Origin: Coriobacteriia bacterium
Lineage (GTDB): Bacteria; Actinomycetota; Coriobacteriia; Anaerosomatales; Anaerosomataceae
Direction of reading: 5' to 3'
Assembly (NCBI GenBank): GCA_016938395.1
Contig: JAFGUS010000176.1
Span: 1-28,870 of the forward strand
Length of the DNA stretch: 28,870 nt
Part shown: piece after piece, positions 16,559 to 24,768 of the stretch
Layout: each line of letters begins with the position of its first letter
Position numbering within the stretch: the stretch's first letter is position 1
Notes under the pieces: generated by a model
What the model was told of the DNA's origin: nothing
The model's database searches: none
What the model saw: the letters and a program-made list of their open reading frames with translations, nothing else
Position numbers and translations under genes: made by a program

Positions 16559-17866
16559 ATGATGATGCGACGCATCGATCTCGAGCGCGGCCGATGGCTG
16601 GATGCTGCCGACGTGCCCCGCACCGGTGGCATCGACGTGGAGGTGCTCGGCGTCGCGCAGCGCATCATCGACGACGTGCGTCGTCGCGGCGACGAGGCGC
16701 TCATCGAGTACACGTCGCAGTTCGACAAGGCCGATCTCGACGACCTCCGCGTGAGCGAGGCCGAGGTCGAGGAGGCCGTGAGTTCGGTCGAGCCCGAGTT
16801 CCTCGAGGCGATTGCGGCTGCCGCACTCTCCATAGAGGAGTTTCATCAGCGGCAGATCCAGCAGAGCTGGTTCACCACGATCGAGGGCGGCATCCTCATC
16901 GGGCAGCAGGTCAACCCGATCGCCCGCGTCGGGATCTACGTGCCCGGAGGGCGCGCGTGCTACCCGTCCTCGGTGCTTATGAACGCCATACCGGCCATCG
17001 TCGCAGGGGTCGAGGAGATTGCGATGGTCGTGCCGCCTGATGCGGACGGTCGCGTGAACCGGTACACGCTTGCTGCGGCAGCCGAAGCGGGCGTGACCGA
17101 GATCTACAAGGTGGGCGGCGCCCAGGCGATCGCGGCGCTTGCGTACGGCACTGATACCATCCCGCGCGTCGACAAGATCACCGGCCCGGGCAACGCGTAC
17201 GTCACCGCCGCCAAGAAGCTCGTCATGGGCGATGTGGGCATCGACATGCTGGCCGGTCCGTCCGAGGTGCTCATACTCGCCGATGAGACTGCAGAGCCGA
17301 TGTTCGTCGCGATCGATCTCATGGCGCAGGCCGAGCACGATCCACGCGCGGCGACCTATCTCGTCACGACCGACGAGGATCTGCCCGCACGCGTCGAGCT
17401 CGCGCTGCGAGAGCTGCTGGCCGGCTCCTCACGTGCCGAGGTGATCGAGCGCTCGCTCACCGACAACGGCGTGGTGATCGTGTGTCCCGACATCGACGTG
17501 GCGCTGGACGCCGCCAATCTCATCGCGCCCGAGCACCTCGAGGTGCAGATGGCGGATCCGTTCGAGCTCCTCGGCTCGATAAAGAACGCTGGTGCGATCT
17601 TCCTCGGTCCGTGGACGCCCGAGTCCGTCGGTGACTACGTCGCCGGACCGAACCACGTCCTACCCACGGGCGGTACCGCTCGTTTCTCCTCGCCGCTTTC
17701 CGTGGACGATTTCGTGAAGAAGTCCTCCGTGCTCAGTTACTCGCTGCAGGGGCTTGAGGCCGATGGCGCCACCGTCATGACGATCGCCGAGGCCGAGGGT
17801 CTCGAGGCGCACGCGGCGGCGGTCGGGATCCGCCTCGCGGCGGTCTACGGGTTGGAGGACGATTAG
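16559..17866 (+). CDS. hisD: Histidinol dehydrogenase
   Basis: The enzyme of about 435 residues oxidises histidinol twice to histidine with NAD and zinc, the last two steps of the pathway. Signatures are [16 protein letters not shown], the long [14 protein letters not shown] and [14 protein letters not shown] segments, [17 protein letters not shown] and [14 protein letters not shown] with the zinc and catalytic His residues. The start region holds several in-frame ATGs. ATG 16550 lies against the ribosome site itself, so I prefer 16559 (AGGAGAGGA is 8 bp upstream); 16562 and 16565 are also possible. It is 15 bp after hisG and 2 bp before hisC. Confidence 0.96.
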   Translation: MMMRRIDLERGRWLDAADVPRTGGIDVEVLGVAQRIIDDVRRRGDEALIEYTSQFDKADLDDLRVSEAEVEEAVSSVEPEFLEAIAAAALSIEEFHQRQIQQSWFTTIEGGILIGQQVNPIARVGIYVPGGRACYPSSVLMNAIPAIVAGVEEIAMVVPPDADGRVNRYTLAAAAEAGVTEIYKVGGAQAIAALAYGTDTIPRVDKITGPGNAYVTAAKKLVMGDVGIDMLAGPSEVLILADETAEPMFVAIDLMAQAEHDPRAATYLVTTDEDLPARVELALRELLAGSSRAEVIERSLTDNGVVIVCPDIDVALDAANLIAPEHLEVQMADPFELLGSIKNAGAIFLGPWTPESVGDYVAGPNHVLPTGGTARFSSPLSVDDFVKKSSVLSYSLQGLEADGATVMTIAEAEGLEAHAAAVGIRLAAVYGLEDD

Positions 17867-17868
17867 GC

Positions 17869-19005
17869 ATGGAGCAGCTTCGCGCGCCACGCCCAGAACT
17901 CGGCGACATCGCCGCATACGACGCCAAGGATGTCCGTGCCGAGATCAACCTTTCGGCGAACGAGAATCCGCACAACCTCCCCGGGGAGATGCTCGAGAAG
18001 CTTGCCGAGCGCGTGCGGTTCGATATCCCGTTCAACCGGTACCCCGACCCGATGGCCACGCGCCTGCGGGAGATGATCGCCGAGGCGAACGGTCTCGACC
18101 CCGCCAACGTGCTCTTGGGCAATGGGGGCGACGAGATCATCCTCGACATCATCCTGGCCTGGGGCGGTCCGGGCCGCAAGCTCGTGGACCTGCCGCCGAC
18201 GTTCGCGATGTACGGCATCGACGCGCGCATGACCGGCACGCGGGTGGTGGAGGTGCCGCGCACGCCCGAGTTCGAGGTCGATGGGCCCGCGCTCATGCAG
18301 GCGGTCGCCGAGCAGGACCCCGACATCATCGTGATCTCCAACCCCAACAACCCCACCGGCACCATGACACCCGAGACGCTCCTGATCGACCTGCTCGGCG
18401 CCACGGATGCGCTCGTGCTCGTGGATGAGGCGTACTTCGAGTACAGCCGTCAGACGATGCGTCCGCACATGGCACGCCACCAGAACCTGGCGATCCTGCG
18501 GACGTTCTCCAAGGCGTTCTCGCTTGCGGGGTTGCGCGCCGGTTACCTGCTCGCCGACCCCGAGGTGGTGCGTCAGCTCACCAAGGTCCGGCAGCCGTAC
18601 TCGGTCAACCGCTTCACACAGGTGGCCGCGGCGCTCACGTTCCGCGAGCGCGTGGTCTTCGAGGCGGGCGTGCGAGAGGCGATGCGAAACCGTGACCGGC
18701 TCGTGCACGGACTTGCGGAGATCTCCGAGGTCTCGGTATACCCTTCGGAGGCGAACTTCATCCTCTTCAGGGTCCCGCAGGCAGCTGCCGTATGGCGCGA
18801 TCTTCTGCACGACCACTCGATCCTCGTGCGCGACTTCTCGCGCACCCCGGGACTCGAGGACTGTCTGCGTGTGACGGTCGGCTCCGAGGAGGAGATCGAT
18901 CGCTTCCTCTCCGCCATGGACGAGATCATCGCGCGCAAGCACGCGTCAGCGCACTTCGGCATGAACGCTACGGCCAACCGCCACCTCGAGAGGACAGGTG
19001 AGTGA
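17869..19005 (+). CDS. hisC: Histidinol-phosphate aminotransferase
   Basis: The 378-residue fold-type I PLP enzyme converts imidazole acetol phosphate and glutamate to histidinol phosphate. It shows LSANENPHNLP (28-38), NPNNPTGT (158-165), DEAYFEYS (186-193) and the PLP lysine in RTFSKAFSLAGLRAGY (K215), with an arginine near the C-terminal end as in HisC. The family is shared with other aromatic aminotransferases, but the operon position decides the assignment. The ATG is 2 bp after the hisD stop and the gene overlaps hisB by 8 bp. Confidence 0.94.
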   Translation: MEQLRAPRPELGDIAAYDAKDVRAEINLSANENPHNLPGEMLEKLAERVRFDIPFNRYPDPMATRLREMIAEANGLDPANVLLGNGGDEIILDIILAWGGPGRKLVDLPPTFAMYGIDARMTGTRVVEVPRTPEFEVDGPALMQAVAEQDPDIIVISNPNNPTGTMTPETLLIDLLGATDALVLVDEAYFEYSRQTMRPHMARHQNLAILRTFSKAFSLAGLRAGYLLADPEVVRQLTKVRQPYSVNRFTQVAAALTFRERVVFEAGVREAMRNRDRLVHGLAEISEVSVYPSEANFILFRVPQAAAVWRDLLHDHSILVRDFSRTPGLEDCLRVTVGSEEEIDRFLSAMDEIIARKHASAHFGMNATANRHLERTGE

Positions 19006-19594
19006 CGTGACCCGGATAGCCACGATCGAACGGGTCACCTCCGAGACGGAGATCACGCTCACGCTCGCGCTCGACGGCGAGGGGTCGACGAGCGTCGCGA
19101 CCGGCGTGCCGTTCTTTGACCACATGCTCGAGGCGTTCGGACGCCACGGGCTGTTCGATCTCGAGGTTGATGCCGAGGGAGACCTCGCCGTCGACGCACA
19201 CCACACTGTGGAGGACGTGGGCATCTGTCTCGGTCAGGCCTTCGCGCGTGCGCTCGGTGACAAGGCGGGCATCAGGCGCTTCGGGTCGGTCTTCATGCCG
19301 ATGGACGAGGCGCTCGTACTCGCGGCCGTGGATATCTCCGGCCGCGGTCAGCTGCACTATGACGTCGAGGTGCCGATCGAACTCATCGGCACGTTCGACA
19401 CGACGCTCGCCAAGGAGTTCCTGATCGCGTTCGCCTCCAACGCGGGCATCACCGTGCACGTGATGGCCTTCGCGGGCGAGAACGCGCATCACATCATCGA
19501 GGCGGCCTTCAAGGCGCTGGCGCGCGCCATGCGTGAAGCGGTGGAGATCGACCCCCGCGTCACCGGCGTGCCGAGCACCAAGGGGTCACTGTGA
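18998..19594 (+). CDS. hisB: Imidazoleglycerol-phosphate dehydratase
   Basis: The 198-residue monofunctional enzyme dehydrates imidazoleglycerol phosphate. It carries the two metal-binding repeats of the family, DAHHTVED (66-73) and NAHHIIEAAFKA (162-173), plus GVPFFDHMLEAFGRHG (36-51). It lacks the phosphatase domain found in enteric HisB, so histidinol-phosphate phosphatase must be encoded elsewhere. GTG 18998 overlaps the hisC end; GTG 19007 is an in-frame alternative. The stop is followed at once by the 140-bp inverted-repeat element, which separates this gene from hisH. Confidence 0.96.
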   Translation: MSDVTRIATIERVTSETEITLTLALDGEGSTSVATGVPFFDHMLEAFGRHGLFDLEVDAEGDLAVDAHHTVEDVGICLGQAFARALGDKAGIRRFGSVFMPMDEALVLAAVDISGRGQLHYDVEVPIELIGTFDTTLAKEFLIAFASNAGITVHVMAFAGENAHHIIEAAFKALARAMREAVEIDPRVTGVPSTKGSL

Positions 19595-19734
19595 GGGTGC
19601 AGGGCTCCGGAAGGCCACCGCGCGCAGTTCCGCAGGCGGGGAAGGGCGATGTGGGGGCCCTGTGGGGCGCCACATCGTCTGCGGGCCCCCGTCGAGGACT
19701 GTCTGAGCACGGGGCCTTCCGGAGCCCTGCACCC
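19595..19734. repeat. 140-bp element with perfect 22-bp terminal inverted repeats
   Basis: Positions 19595-19616 and 19713-19734 are exact reverse complements over 22 bp. The interior also pairs: CAGT..CC (19625-19631) with GGACTG (19696-19701), GGCGGGG (19635-19641) with CCCCGTC (19687-19693, one G.U), and GGGCGATGTGG (19644-19654) with CCACATCGTCT (19670-19680), leaving a 15-nt apical loop. GGGGGCCC (19653-19660) can alternatively pair with GGGCCCCC (19683-19690). The left arm begins on the base after the hisB stop, and the right arm ends 17 bp before the hisH start, leaving the GGAG ribosome site free. No T-run follows, so it is not a canonical terminator. No target-site duplication is evident. 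It could be a MITE-like insertion, an intergenic palindromic repeat, or an RNA structure that protects or tunes the his mRNA. Confidence 0.9.
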
Positions 19735-19751
19735 GTCGTTGGAGTCCGCGC

Positions 19752-20375
19752 ATGATCGCGATCATCGATTACGGGATGGGCAACCTGCGCAGCGTGCAGA
19801 AGGGCTTCGAGCACGCGGGGGTGGCCGACATCGTCGTGACGTCAGATCCCGCGGTCGTGTCAGCCGCCGACGGCCTCGTGCTGCCGGGCGTTGGCGCGTT
19901 CCGCGACGCCGCGGCCACGTTGCGCGACAGCGGGCTCCGCGAGGTGCTGCTCGAGCGCGTGGGGGCAGGCGTGCCGTTCCTCGGCATCTGCCTCGGGATG
20001 CAGCTGCTCGCCGCCGTCGGTCTCGAGGACGGCGAGTGGGAAGGGCTCGGGGTGATCCCGGGTACGTGCGAGCGGTTGCCGGGCGGCGTGAAGGTGCCGC
20101 ACATCGGCTGGAACACGGTCGCGTATCCGCGTGAGAGCCGCCTGTTTCACGGTATCCCGGAGGACACTGCGTTCTACTTCGTGCACTCGTACCACCTGCG
20201 ACCCGCCGACCCGTCGTGGATCATCGGTGCTGCGTCGTACGGTATCGACTTCGCGGCGGCGGTAGGCCGCGGCGACCTGTATGCGGTGCAGTTCCACCCC
20301 GAGAAGTCTTCCGCGGCAGGACTGCGACTGCTCGCCAACTTCGGTGAGATCGTGAAGGAGCGTGTGCACGGATGA
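19752..20375 (+). CDS. hisH: Imidazole glycerol phosphate synthase, glutaminase subunit
   Basis: The 207-residue class I glutamine amidotransferase supplies ammonia to HisF. The N-terminus IAIIDYGMGNLRSV, the oxyanion segment LPGVGAFRDA (44-53), the nucleophile in GICLGMQLL (C80) and the pair H182/E184 in VQFHPEKS are intact. It is the first gene after the palindromic element, with GGAG (19741-19744) 7 bp before the ATG. It overlaps hisA by ATGA. Confidence 0.97.
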   Translation: MIAIIDYGMGNLRSVQKGFEHAGVADIVVTSDPAVVSAADGLVLPGVGAFRDAAATLRDSGLREVLLERVGAGVPFLGICLGMQLLAAVGLEDGEWEGLGVIPGTCERLPGGVKVPHIGWNTVAYPRESRLFHGIPEDTAFYFVHSYHLRPADPSWIIGAASYGIDFAAAVGRGDLYAVQFHPEKSSAAGLRLLANFGEIVKERVHG

Positions 20376-21103
20376 TCGTCTTTCCCGCTATCGACCTGCT
20401 CGGCGGACGGGCGGTCCGGCTCGCGCAGGGCGACTACGGCCGCGTGACCGTGTACAACGAGGATCCGGTCGCGCAGGCACGCTCGTTCGCCGAGGCTGGT
20501 GCGACGTGGGTGCACGTGGTCGATCTCGACGGTGCGCGGGACGGCGCTCCCGGCAACATCACGGTCGTTGAGCGCATCGCGCGCGAGACCGGCCTTCTCG
20601 TCCAGACGGGCGGCGGAATCCGAACGCTGGAGACGATGCGCCGGCTTGCCGATTCGGGTGCGGCGCGTATGGTCCTCGGCACCAAGCTCGTGACCGATGA
20701 GGGATTCGTCGCCGAAGCGGTCGCCGCATTTGGCGATGCGGTCGTGGCGGGCGTGGATGCGCGCGACGGCGAAGTGAAGATCGCGGGTTGGCGTGAGGGC
20801 TCTGGCGTGCCGTCCGCCGATCTGGTGGCCGAACTCGCGACGCGGGGTATCGGGCACCTCGTCTACACCGACATCAGCCGTGACGGTATGGGTACCGGCA
20901 TCAGTGCGGACGCGTACCGGCGAGTGGCCGCCGGGGCCGGTTTCCCGGTCGTCGTGAGCGGCGGCATGTCCACGCCCGATGATGTGCGTGCGGTGGTAGA
21001 GCTCGGCGATTCGGTTGCTGAAGGTGTCATCATCGGCCGTGCGCTGTACGAGGGTACGATCGATCTGGCAGATGCGCTCGCGATCGCGGCGGGGGAGCGC
21101 TGA
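20372..21103 (+). CDS. hisA: ProFAR isomerase
   Basis: The 243-residue half-barrel-duplicated TIM enzyme isomerises N'-((5-phosphoribosyl)formimino)-AICAR ribonucleotide. Catalytic aspartates D8 (FPAIDLL) and D129 (GVDARDG) are present, as are the phosphate-binding GGGIRT (80-85) and [10 protein letters not shown] near the end. In many Actinobacteria the homologue is the dual-function PriA, which also serves tryptophan synthesis. Here the DGMGTGI loop is compatible with either, and I cannot decide. Stop and start overlap with both neighbours (ATGA with hisH, TGATG with hisF) indicate coupling. Confidence 0.94.
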   Translation: MIVFPAIDLLGGRAVRLAQGDYGRVTVYNEDPVAQARSFAEAGATWVHVVDLDGARDGAPGNITVVERIARETGLLVQTGGGIRTLETMRRLADSGAARMVLGTKLVTDEGFVAEAVAAFGDAVVAGVDARDGEVKIAGWREGSGVPSADLVAELATRGIGHLVYTDISRDGMGTGISADAYRRVAAGAGFPVVVSGGMSTPDDVRAVVELGDSVAEGVIIGRALYEGTIDLADALAIAAGER

Positions 21104-21870
21104 TGCTCACCAAGCGCGTCATACCGTGCCTCGACGTCCACGAGGGCCGCGTCGTCAAGGGCGTCAACTTCGTCGACCTGCGCGACGCCGGTGACCCTGT
21201 GGAACTGGCCGCGATCTACGACCGTGAGGGTGCGGATGAGGTCGTCTTCCTTGATATCACGGCCACGCATGAGGAGCGTCCGTCGATGCTCGAAGTGGCC
21301 GCCCGTACCGCGGAGGAGGTCTTCATCCCCTACACGGTGGGCGGCGGCATGCGCTCGGCGGCCGACATCCGCGCGATGCTCGCCGCGGGAGCTGACAAGA
21401 CCGCCATCAACTCGGCGGCAGTGGCCGACCCCTCGCTCATCACCACCACGGCTGGCATCTACGGCTCGCAGTGCATCGTTGTGGCAATCGACGCCCGACG
21501 GGTGCCGGGTTCGTCGCCGGCACGCTGGGAGGTCTTCGTGGCTGGCGGACGGACCAACACCGGTCTTGACGCGGTGGCGTGGGCGGCCGAGGCGGAGCGC
21601 CGCGGTGCGGGGGAGGTCCTGCTCACCAGCATGGACCGTGACGGCACCAAGGACGGCTTCGACATCGAGCTCACGCGTGCGGTCACACGTGCGGTGAACA
21701 CCCCGGTGATAGCCAGCGGCGGTGCGGGCGAGCTCGACCACTTCGCCGAGGTCGTGATCGAAGCGGACGCCGACGCGGTGCTCGCCGCGAGCGTCTTCCA
21801 CTTCGGCGAGTTCAGCGTTCGCCAGGTGAAGGACGCGATGGCCGCTCACGGGATCCCGGTGCGGCTGTGA
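21103..21870 (+). CDS. hisF: Imidazole glycerol phosphate synthase, cyclase subunit
   Basis: The 255-residue TIM barrel takes ammonia from HisH and forms imidazoleglycerol phosphate and AICAR. The catalytic D11 (IPCLD) and D130 (VVAIDARR) are present, with VGGGMRS (79-85), the phosphate site [10 protein letters not shown] and the [13 protein letters not shown] C-terminal motif. The length is normal for the family. It overlaps hisA by one base; the next gene, 28 bp downstream, is not a histidine enzyme. Confidence 0.97.
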   Translation: MLTKRVIPCLDVHEGRVVKGVNFVDLRDAGDPVELAAIYDREGADEVVFLDITATHEERPSMLEVAARTAEEVFIPYTVGGGMRSAADIRAMLAAGADKTAINSAAVADPSLITTTAGIYGSQCIVVAIDARRVPGSSPARWEVFVAGGRTNTGLDAVAWAAEAERRGAGEVLLTSMDRDGTKDGFDIELTRAVTRAVNTPVIASGGAGELDHFAEVVIEADADAVLAASVFHFGEFSVRQVKDAMAAHGIPVRL

Positions 21871-21898
21871 GCGTCGGTGGCACCGTAGGGGAGGGCGC

Positions 21899-22363
21899 AT
21901 GAGACGCGAGGATCACCGGATGCCCGAAGGGGAGTGCGACGCGCTCCTGCGACGTGCCGAGGTGCTCCGCCTCGGCCTGATCGAGGGTGGCGAGCCGTAC
22001 GTGGTGCCAGTCAACTTCGGCTACGACGGCGGGCGCATCTACGTGCACGGTCCGCGCGAGGGCCGGAGGATCGCAGCTGTCACGGGCGGTGCGCGGGTGT
22101 GTTTCGAGGTCGATGAGGGCGAGATCGTCCCCGCCGATCGGCCCTGCGGGTACACGTCGCGCTTCAGGAGCGTGATCGGCTACGGGACCGCGCGGCTGCT
22201 GAGCGATGACGCGGAGAAGCGTCACGGTCTCGATGTCATCATGCGCCACTACGGAGGCTCCGGTGCGGGTATACCACCAGAGAAGTGCGCGATCACGAGC
22301 GTGCTCGAGATCGCGGTGGACTCGATCGACGGCAAGTGGCATGGCGTGGTTCGAGGTGAGTGA
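21899..22363 (+). CDS. Nim-like flavoprotein, pyridoxamine 5'-phosphate oxidase superfamily
   Basis: The 154-residue protein has the split beta-barrel of the PNPOx-like/NimA group: RLGLIEGGEPYVVPVNFGYDGGRIYVHGPREGRR (about 24-57), FEVDEG (70-75), then YTSRFRSVIGYGTARLL (85-101) and a C-terminal I.VDSIDGK strand. Such proteins bind FMN or F420-type cofactors or heme; NimA itself reduces nitroimidazoles, but most members have unknown substrates. The gene is inside the his cluster between hisF and hisIE, with AGGGGAGGG just before the ATG. It is probably co-transcribed cargo rather than a histidine enzyme. Confidence 0.82.
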   Translation: MRREDHRMPEGECDALLRRAEVLRLGLIEGGEPYVVPVNFGYDGGRIYVHGPREGRRIAAVTGGARVCFEVDEGEIVPADRPCGYTSRFRSVIGYGTARLLSDDAEKRHGLDVIMRHYGGSGAGIPPEKCAITSVLEIAVDSIDGKWHGVVRGE

Positions 22364-22364
22364 G

Positions 22365-22808
22365 ATGCATGACTGGCACAGGATCGTCCTGGGGCTCGTG
22401 CTCGGGCTTCTGTTCCCGGCCGCGGTCGTCGGGATCGCGGCGCTCGCACCGTACGCCAACGACCAGTTCATCACGCCGATCGATGGTCGCATCCTGAGTG
22501 TGGCGTGGTGGCTCATGGTACCGCTCGGCGCCGCGGCGGCGGTGATGGTGGCACGGCGTTTGTGGCCCGGCGTCGTGGTGGGCCTGGGCTCGATAGCGGG
22601 CTTTGCGGTCTCGCTTGTGTTGCTGCTGCCGGTCGCGGAGCAGCCGGATGCGCTCGCATCGACCGTGGCATGGGTGAGTGCGGCGGTCTCTGTCGCGCTG
22701 CCCTGGGCGATCGGGATGGTGTTCGGCTGGACCGCGCTCCATCGGCGGCCGGTACGCACCGATGGGGTGCCGCACGACCCCACCAGGTCGGGCCGCATAG
22801 CTCGGTGA
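22365..22808 (+). CDS. Small integral membrane protein of unknown function
   Basis: The ATG at 22365 follows the Nim-like stop by one base and gives 147 residues; GTG 22356 is an in-frame alternative. Four hydrophobic segments are visible (about 8-28, 44-62, 68-90 and 100-122), with short loops and an Arg-rich cytoplasmic C-terminus (HRRPVRTDG...). I recognise no family and no catalytic or transport motif. The spacing means it is translated with the Nim-like gene. The longer reading from 22206 only extends backwards through the Nim-like gene in another frame. Confidence 0.75.
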   Translation: MHDWHRIVLGLVLGLLFPAAVVGIAALAPYANDQFITPIDGRILSVAWWLMVPLGAAAAVMVARRLWPGVVVGLGSIAGFAVSLVLLLPVAEQPDALASTVAWVSAAVSVALPWAIGMVFGWTALHRRPVRTDGVPHDPTRSGRIAR

Positions 22809-22843
22809 CCGGACCTCGACCTGCGCGGGGCATCCCGCACCGC

Positions 22844-22849
22844 TACACT
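22844..22849 (+). promoter_or_regulatory. Candidate -10 element of hisIE
   Basis: TACACT lies 28 bp before the hisIE start in the 69-bp gap after the small membrane protein. It is the same hexamer as before ilvE. No clear -35 is seen. A CGGAGGT ribosome site (22867-22873) is 4 bp before GTG 22878. Confidence 0.4.
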
Positions 22850-22877
22850 ACGTCTGACATCCGACCCGGAGGTAGCA

Positions 22878-23555
22878 GTGGATATCGAGCGTGACTCCCT
22901 CGGCATCGAGGATATGCGATACGACGAGAACGGCCTCATCCCCGCTGTCGTGCAGCAGGAGGGTGCCGGCGACGTACTGATGGTCGCGTACATGAACGCC
23001 GAGGCGCTCAAGCGGACGATGGAGACGGGGCTCACGTGGTTCTTCAGCCGCTCCCGCCAGCGGCTGTGGCAGAAGGGCGAGAGCTCCGGCAACGTCCAGC
23101 GCGTGCGCGGCATCCGGTACGACTGCGATGCCGACTGCCTGCTCGTGATCGTCGACCAGACCGGCGAGGGAGCGTGCCACACGGGCGAGCGAAGCTGCTT
23201 CTACCGCACCCTGGGTGAGGGCGATACCGTGGTGTCGGCTGCACCCGTTTCAGCCCGGGCGTCCTCATCGGCCATCGGCGCGTCGATTGACGGCCTCTTC
23301 GACGTGCTCCAGCAGCGCAAACGCGACCTCCCCGAGGGGAGCTACACGACGCGTCTGCTGACCGGCAAGCAGGACTCCCTCCTCAAGAAGATCGCCGAGG
23401 AGGCGGGCGAGGTGATCATGGCCGCCAAGGACGGCGACCTCGACCACCTGCGCTACGAGATCGGCGACCTCGTGTACCACCTGCTCGTGGTGATGGTGCG
23501 CGAAGGTTTGACGCCTGCGGATCTCGCTGCCGAGCTCGACGGCCGCAAGAAGTAG
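22878..23555 (+). CDS. hisIE: Bifunctional phosphoribosyl-AMP cyclohydrolase / phosphoribosyl-ATP pyrophosphatase
   Basis: The 225-residue fusion carries out steps two and three of histidine synthesis. The HisI half (about 10-115) shows [10 protein letters not shown] (35-44), [18 protein letters not shown] (55-72), the metal-binding DCDAD (82-86) and [13 protein letters not shown] (98-110). The HisE half (about 135-225) is the MazG-like helical domain with KIAEEAGEV and [11 protein letters not shown]. In the hisI-hisE order this is the common fusion. It ends the histidine cluster, separated from hisF by two non-histidine genes, and the next start is 6 bp downstream. Confidence 0.97.
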   Translation: MDIERDSLGIEDMRYDENGLIPAVVQQEGAGDVLMVAYMNAEALKRTMETGLTWFFSRSRQRLWQKGESSGNVQRVRGIRYDCDADCLLVIVDQTGEGACHTGERSCFYRTLGEGDTVVSAAPVSARASSSAIGASIDGLFDVLQQRKRDLPEGSYTTRLLTGKQDSLLKKIAEEAGEVIMAAKDGDLDHLRYEIGDLVYHLLVVMVREGLTPADLAAELDGRKK

Positions 23556-23561
23556 GCGGCG

Positions 23562-24710
23562 GTGGCGCAGCGTCCGTCGCCAACACTCGCGAACGCCGTC
23601 GCGCCCGGGGTCCGTTCCGGGCGCATCGAGCCGCTGCAGGCGCGCATCACCAGGAACCGCTGGCGGTTCGTCGGTTTCATGACCGCGTTCACCTCGCTGA
23701 CGGCTCTGGTGCTCTTCGTCGTCTTGGGCTCGTCCGTGCTGCTGGGCGCGTTGTTCGCATCCCGCGTGCTCTCGGGTGCGACGGTGACGGTGCGCACGCC
23801 GCTTGCCGTGGCCGGGGCCGCTGCTTTGCTCATCGCATGGGGGTGGGCGCTTGCGCGTCTGTCCCGCTCGGAAGCCTGGCTCGTGAAGCGGGTCGGCGCG
23901 CAGGTGGTGGCCGGGGGCCGGTTGGCCCCTACGAGGAGCGTGCTGCGCGACATGACCCTGGCCGCTGGACTGCCCAAGACACCGCCGTTGTTCCTGATCG
24001 ATACGCCGCGGGTGAACGCGTTCGTGGTGGGCCGGTCACCGGACCGGGCGAGGATCGGTGTGACGACAGGCTTCGTGGAGCGGATCACGATCGATGAGCA
24101 GCGCGCGGTCTTCGCCAACCTGATCGCGAGGGTGCTCGCTCTCGATACGCTCTGGGCCACCGCGGTCTCAGCGCTGATGGGCCCGATCTGGGCGATGCGC
24201 GAGTACGACCTCCGCTACGAGCCTTCAGACCCCCTCACCGACGATCGTCTGGGTGGACGACGGCGAAGTGTCACCGATGACGGCCGCGCGGGCGTGTTCC
24301 TGCTCTACGGCCTTGCGGTGATCGTCACCGAGGTCCTGTCGTGGTACCACCAGGAGGCGGCCTGGACGGCTGCCGAGAAGGCTGATGCCGAGGGGATGAT
24401 GCTGCTCAAGGACCCGCGTTCGATGCTGCGGGCCATCGAGCATGTTCTCGAGCGGAACAATCATGTCCCGACCGCCGGAGACGCCTACTCCCAGCTCTTC
24501 TTCTGCTGGGCCGGCTATGGTTTCGCTCCCGAGGACGACCCTGAGATGCGACGCGTCGCACGCCTGCGCGAGGCGCTCGGCGCCGAGGGGGCGGCGTACG
24601 TGCCGAGGCCGAATGTGACCGGCTGGCCGTCTGCACCACGCGCTCCCCGGATGGAGCTGATCGGGCAGGCCGGAGACACCACCCGCGATGACGTCATGGG
24701 CGCGATATAG
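23562..24710 (+). CDS. M48-like membrane protein lacking the HExxH zinc motif (pseudo-peptidase)
   Basis: The 382-residue protein has two membrane segments near residues 37-66 and 80-98, another near 245-260, and an M48/HtpX-like domain. The region NAFVVGRSPDRARIGVTTGFVERITIDEQRAVFANLIARV (152-191) aligns with the HtpX segment that normally ends in AHELGHV. At the positions of His-Glu-x-x-His the residues are N186, L187 and R190. The usual EYEAD ligand glutamate is replaced by A271 in the later AEKAD segment. Protease activity is therefore very unlikely; a chaperone, scaffold or regulatory role is inferred. The pattern DPRSMLRAIEHVL (284-296) matches the helix that follows in M48 enzymes and supports the homology. 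The GTG at 23562 has only a weak ribosome site. Confidence 0.7.
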   Translation: MAQRPSPTLANAVAPGVRSGRIEPLQARITRNRWRFVGFMTAFTSLTALVLFVVLGSSVLLGALFASRVLSGATVTVRTPLAVAGAAALLIAWGWALARLSRSEAWLVKRVGAQVVAGGRLAPTRSVLRDMTLAAGLPKTPPLFLIDTPRVNAFVVGRSPDRARIGVTTGFVERITIDEQRAVFANLIARVLALDTLWATAVSALMGPIWAMREYDLRYEPSDPLTDDRLGGRRRSVTDDGRAGVFLLYGLAVIVTEVLSWYHQEAAWTAAEKADAEGMMLLKDPRSMLRAIEHVLERNNHVPTAGDAYSQLFFCWAGYGFAPEDDPEMRRVARLREALGAEGAAYVPRPNVTGWPSAPRAPRMELIGQAGDTTRDDVMGAI

Positions 24711-24728
24711 AATGCACTCGGGTACTAT
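24708..24728 (+). promoter_or_regulatory. Candidate -10 elements before the beta-propeller gene
   Basis: TAGAAT (24708-24713) and TACTAT (24723-24728) are both good -10 hexamers in the short gap before the next gene. No convincing -35 goes with either. The consensus ribosome site AAGGAGG (24757-24763) follows. Confidence 0.4.
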
Positions 24729-24768
24729 GAACGAACGTGCCGGTGACCATAAGCCGAAGGAGGTCCAC

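Noticed and set aside
19595..19734. The hisB-hisH hairpin as an ordinary intrinsic terminator
   Set aside because: The stem is far too long and is followed by GTCGTTGG rather than a T-run; hisH-A-F needs the upstream transcript or a new promoter, which is not visible here.
24688..24697. Perfect palindrome ATGACGTCAT near the end of the pseudo-M48 gene, upstream of the beta-propeller promoter
   Set aside because: Ten-base palindromes are expected many times in a window of this size, and this one lies within a coding region; position alone is not enough to call an operator.
24688..24768. Upstream in-frame ATG extending the beta-propeller protein by 27 residues
   Set aside because: It overlaps the previous gene, lacks a ribosome site and would bury the signal peptide; GTG 24769 has a perfect AAGGAGG.
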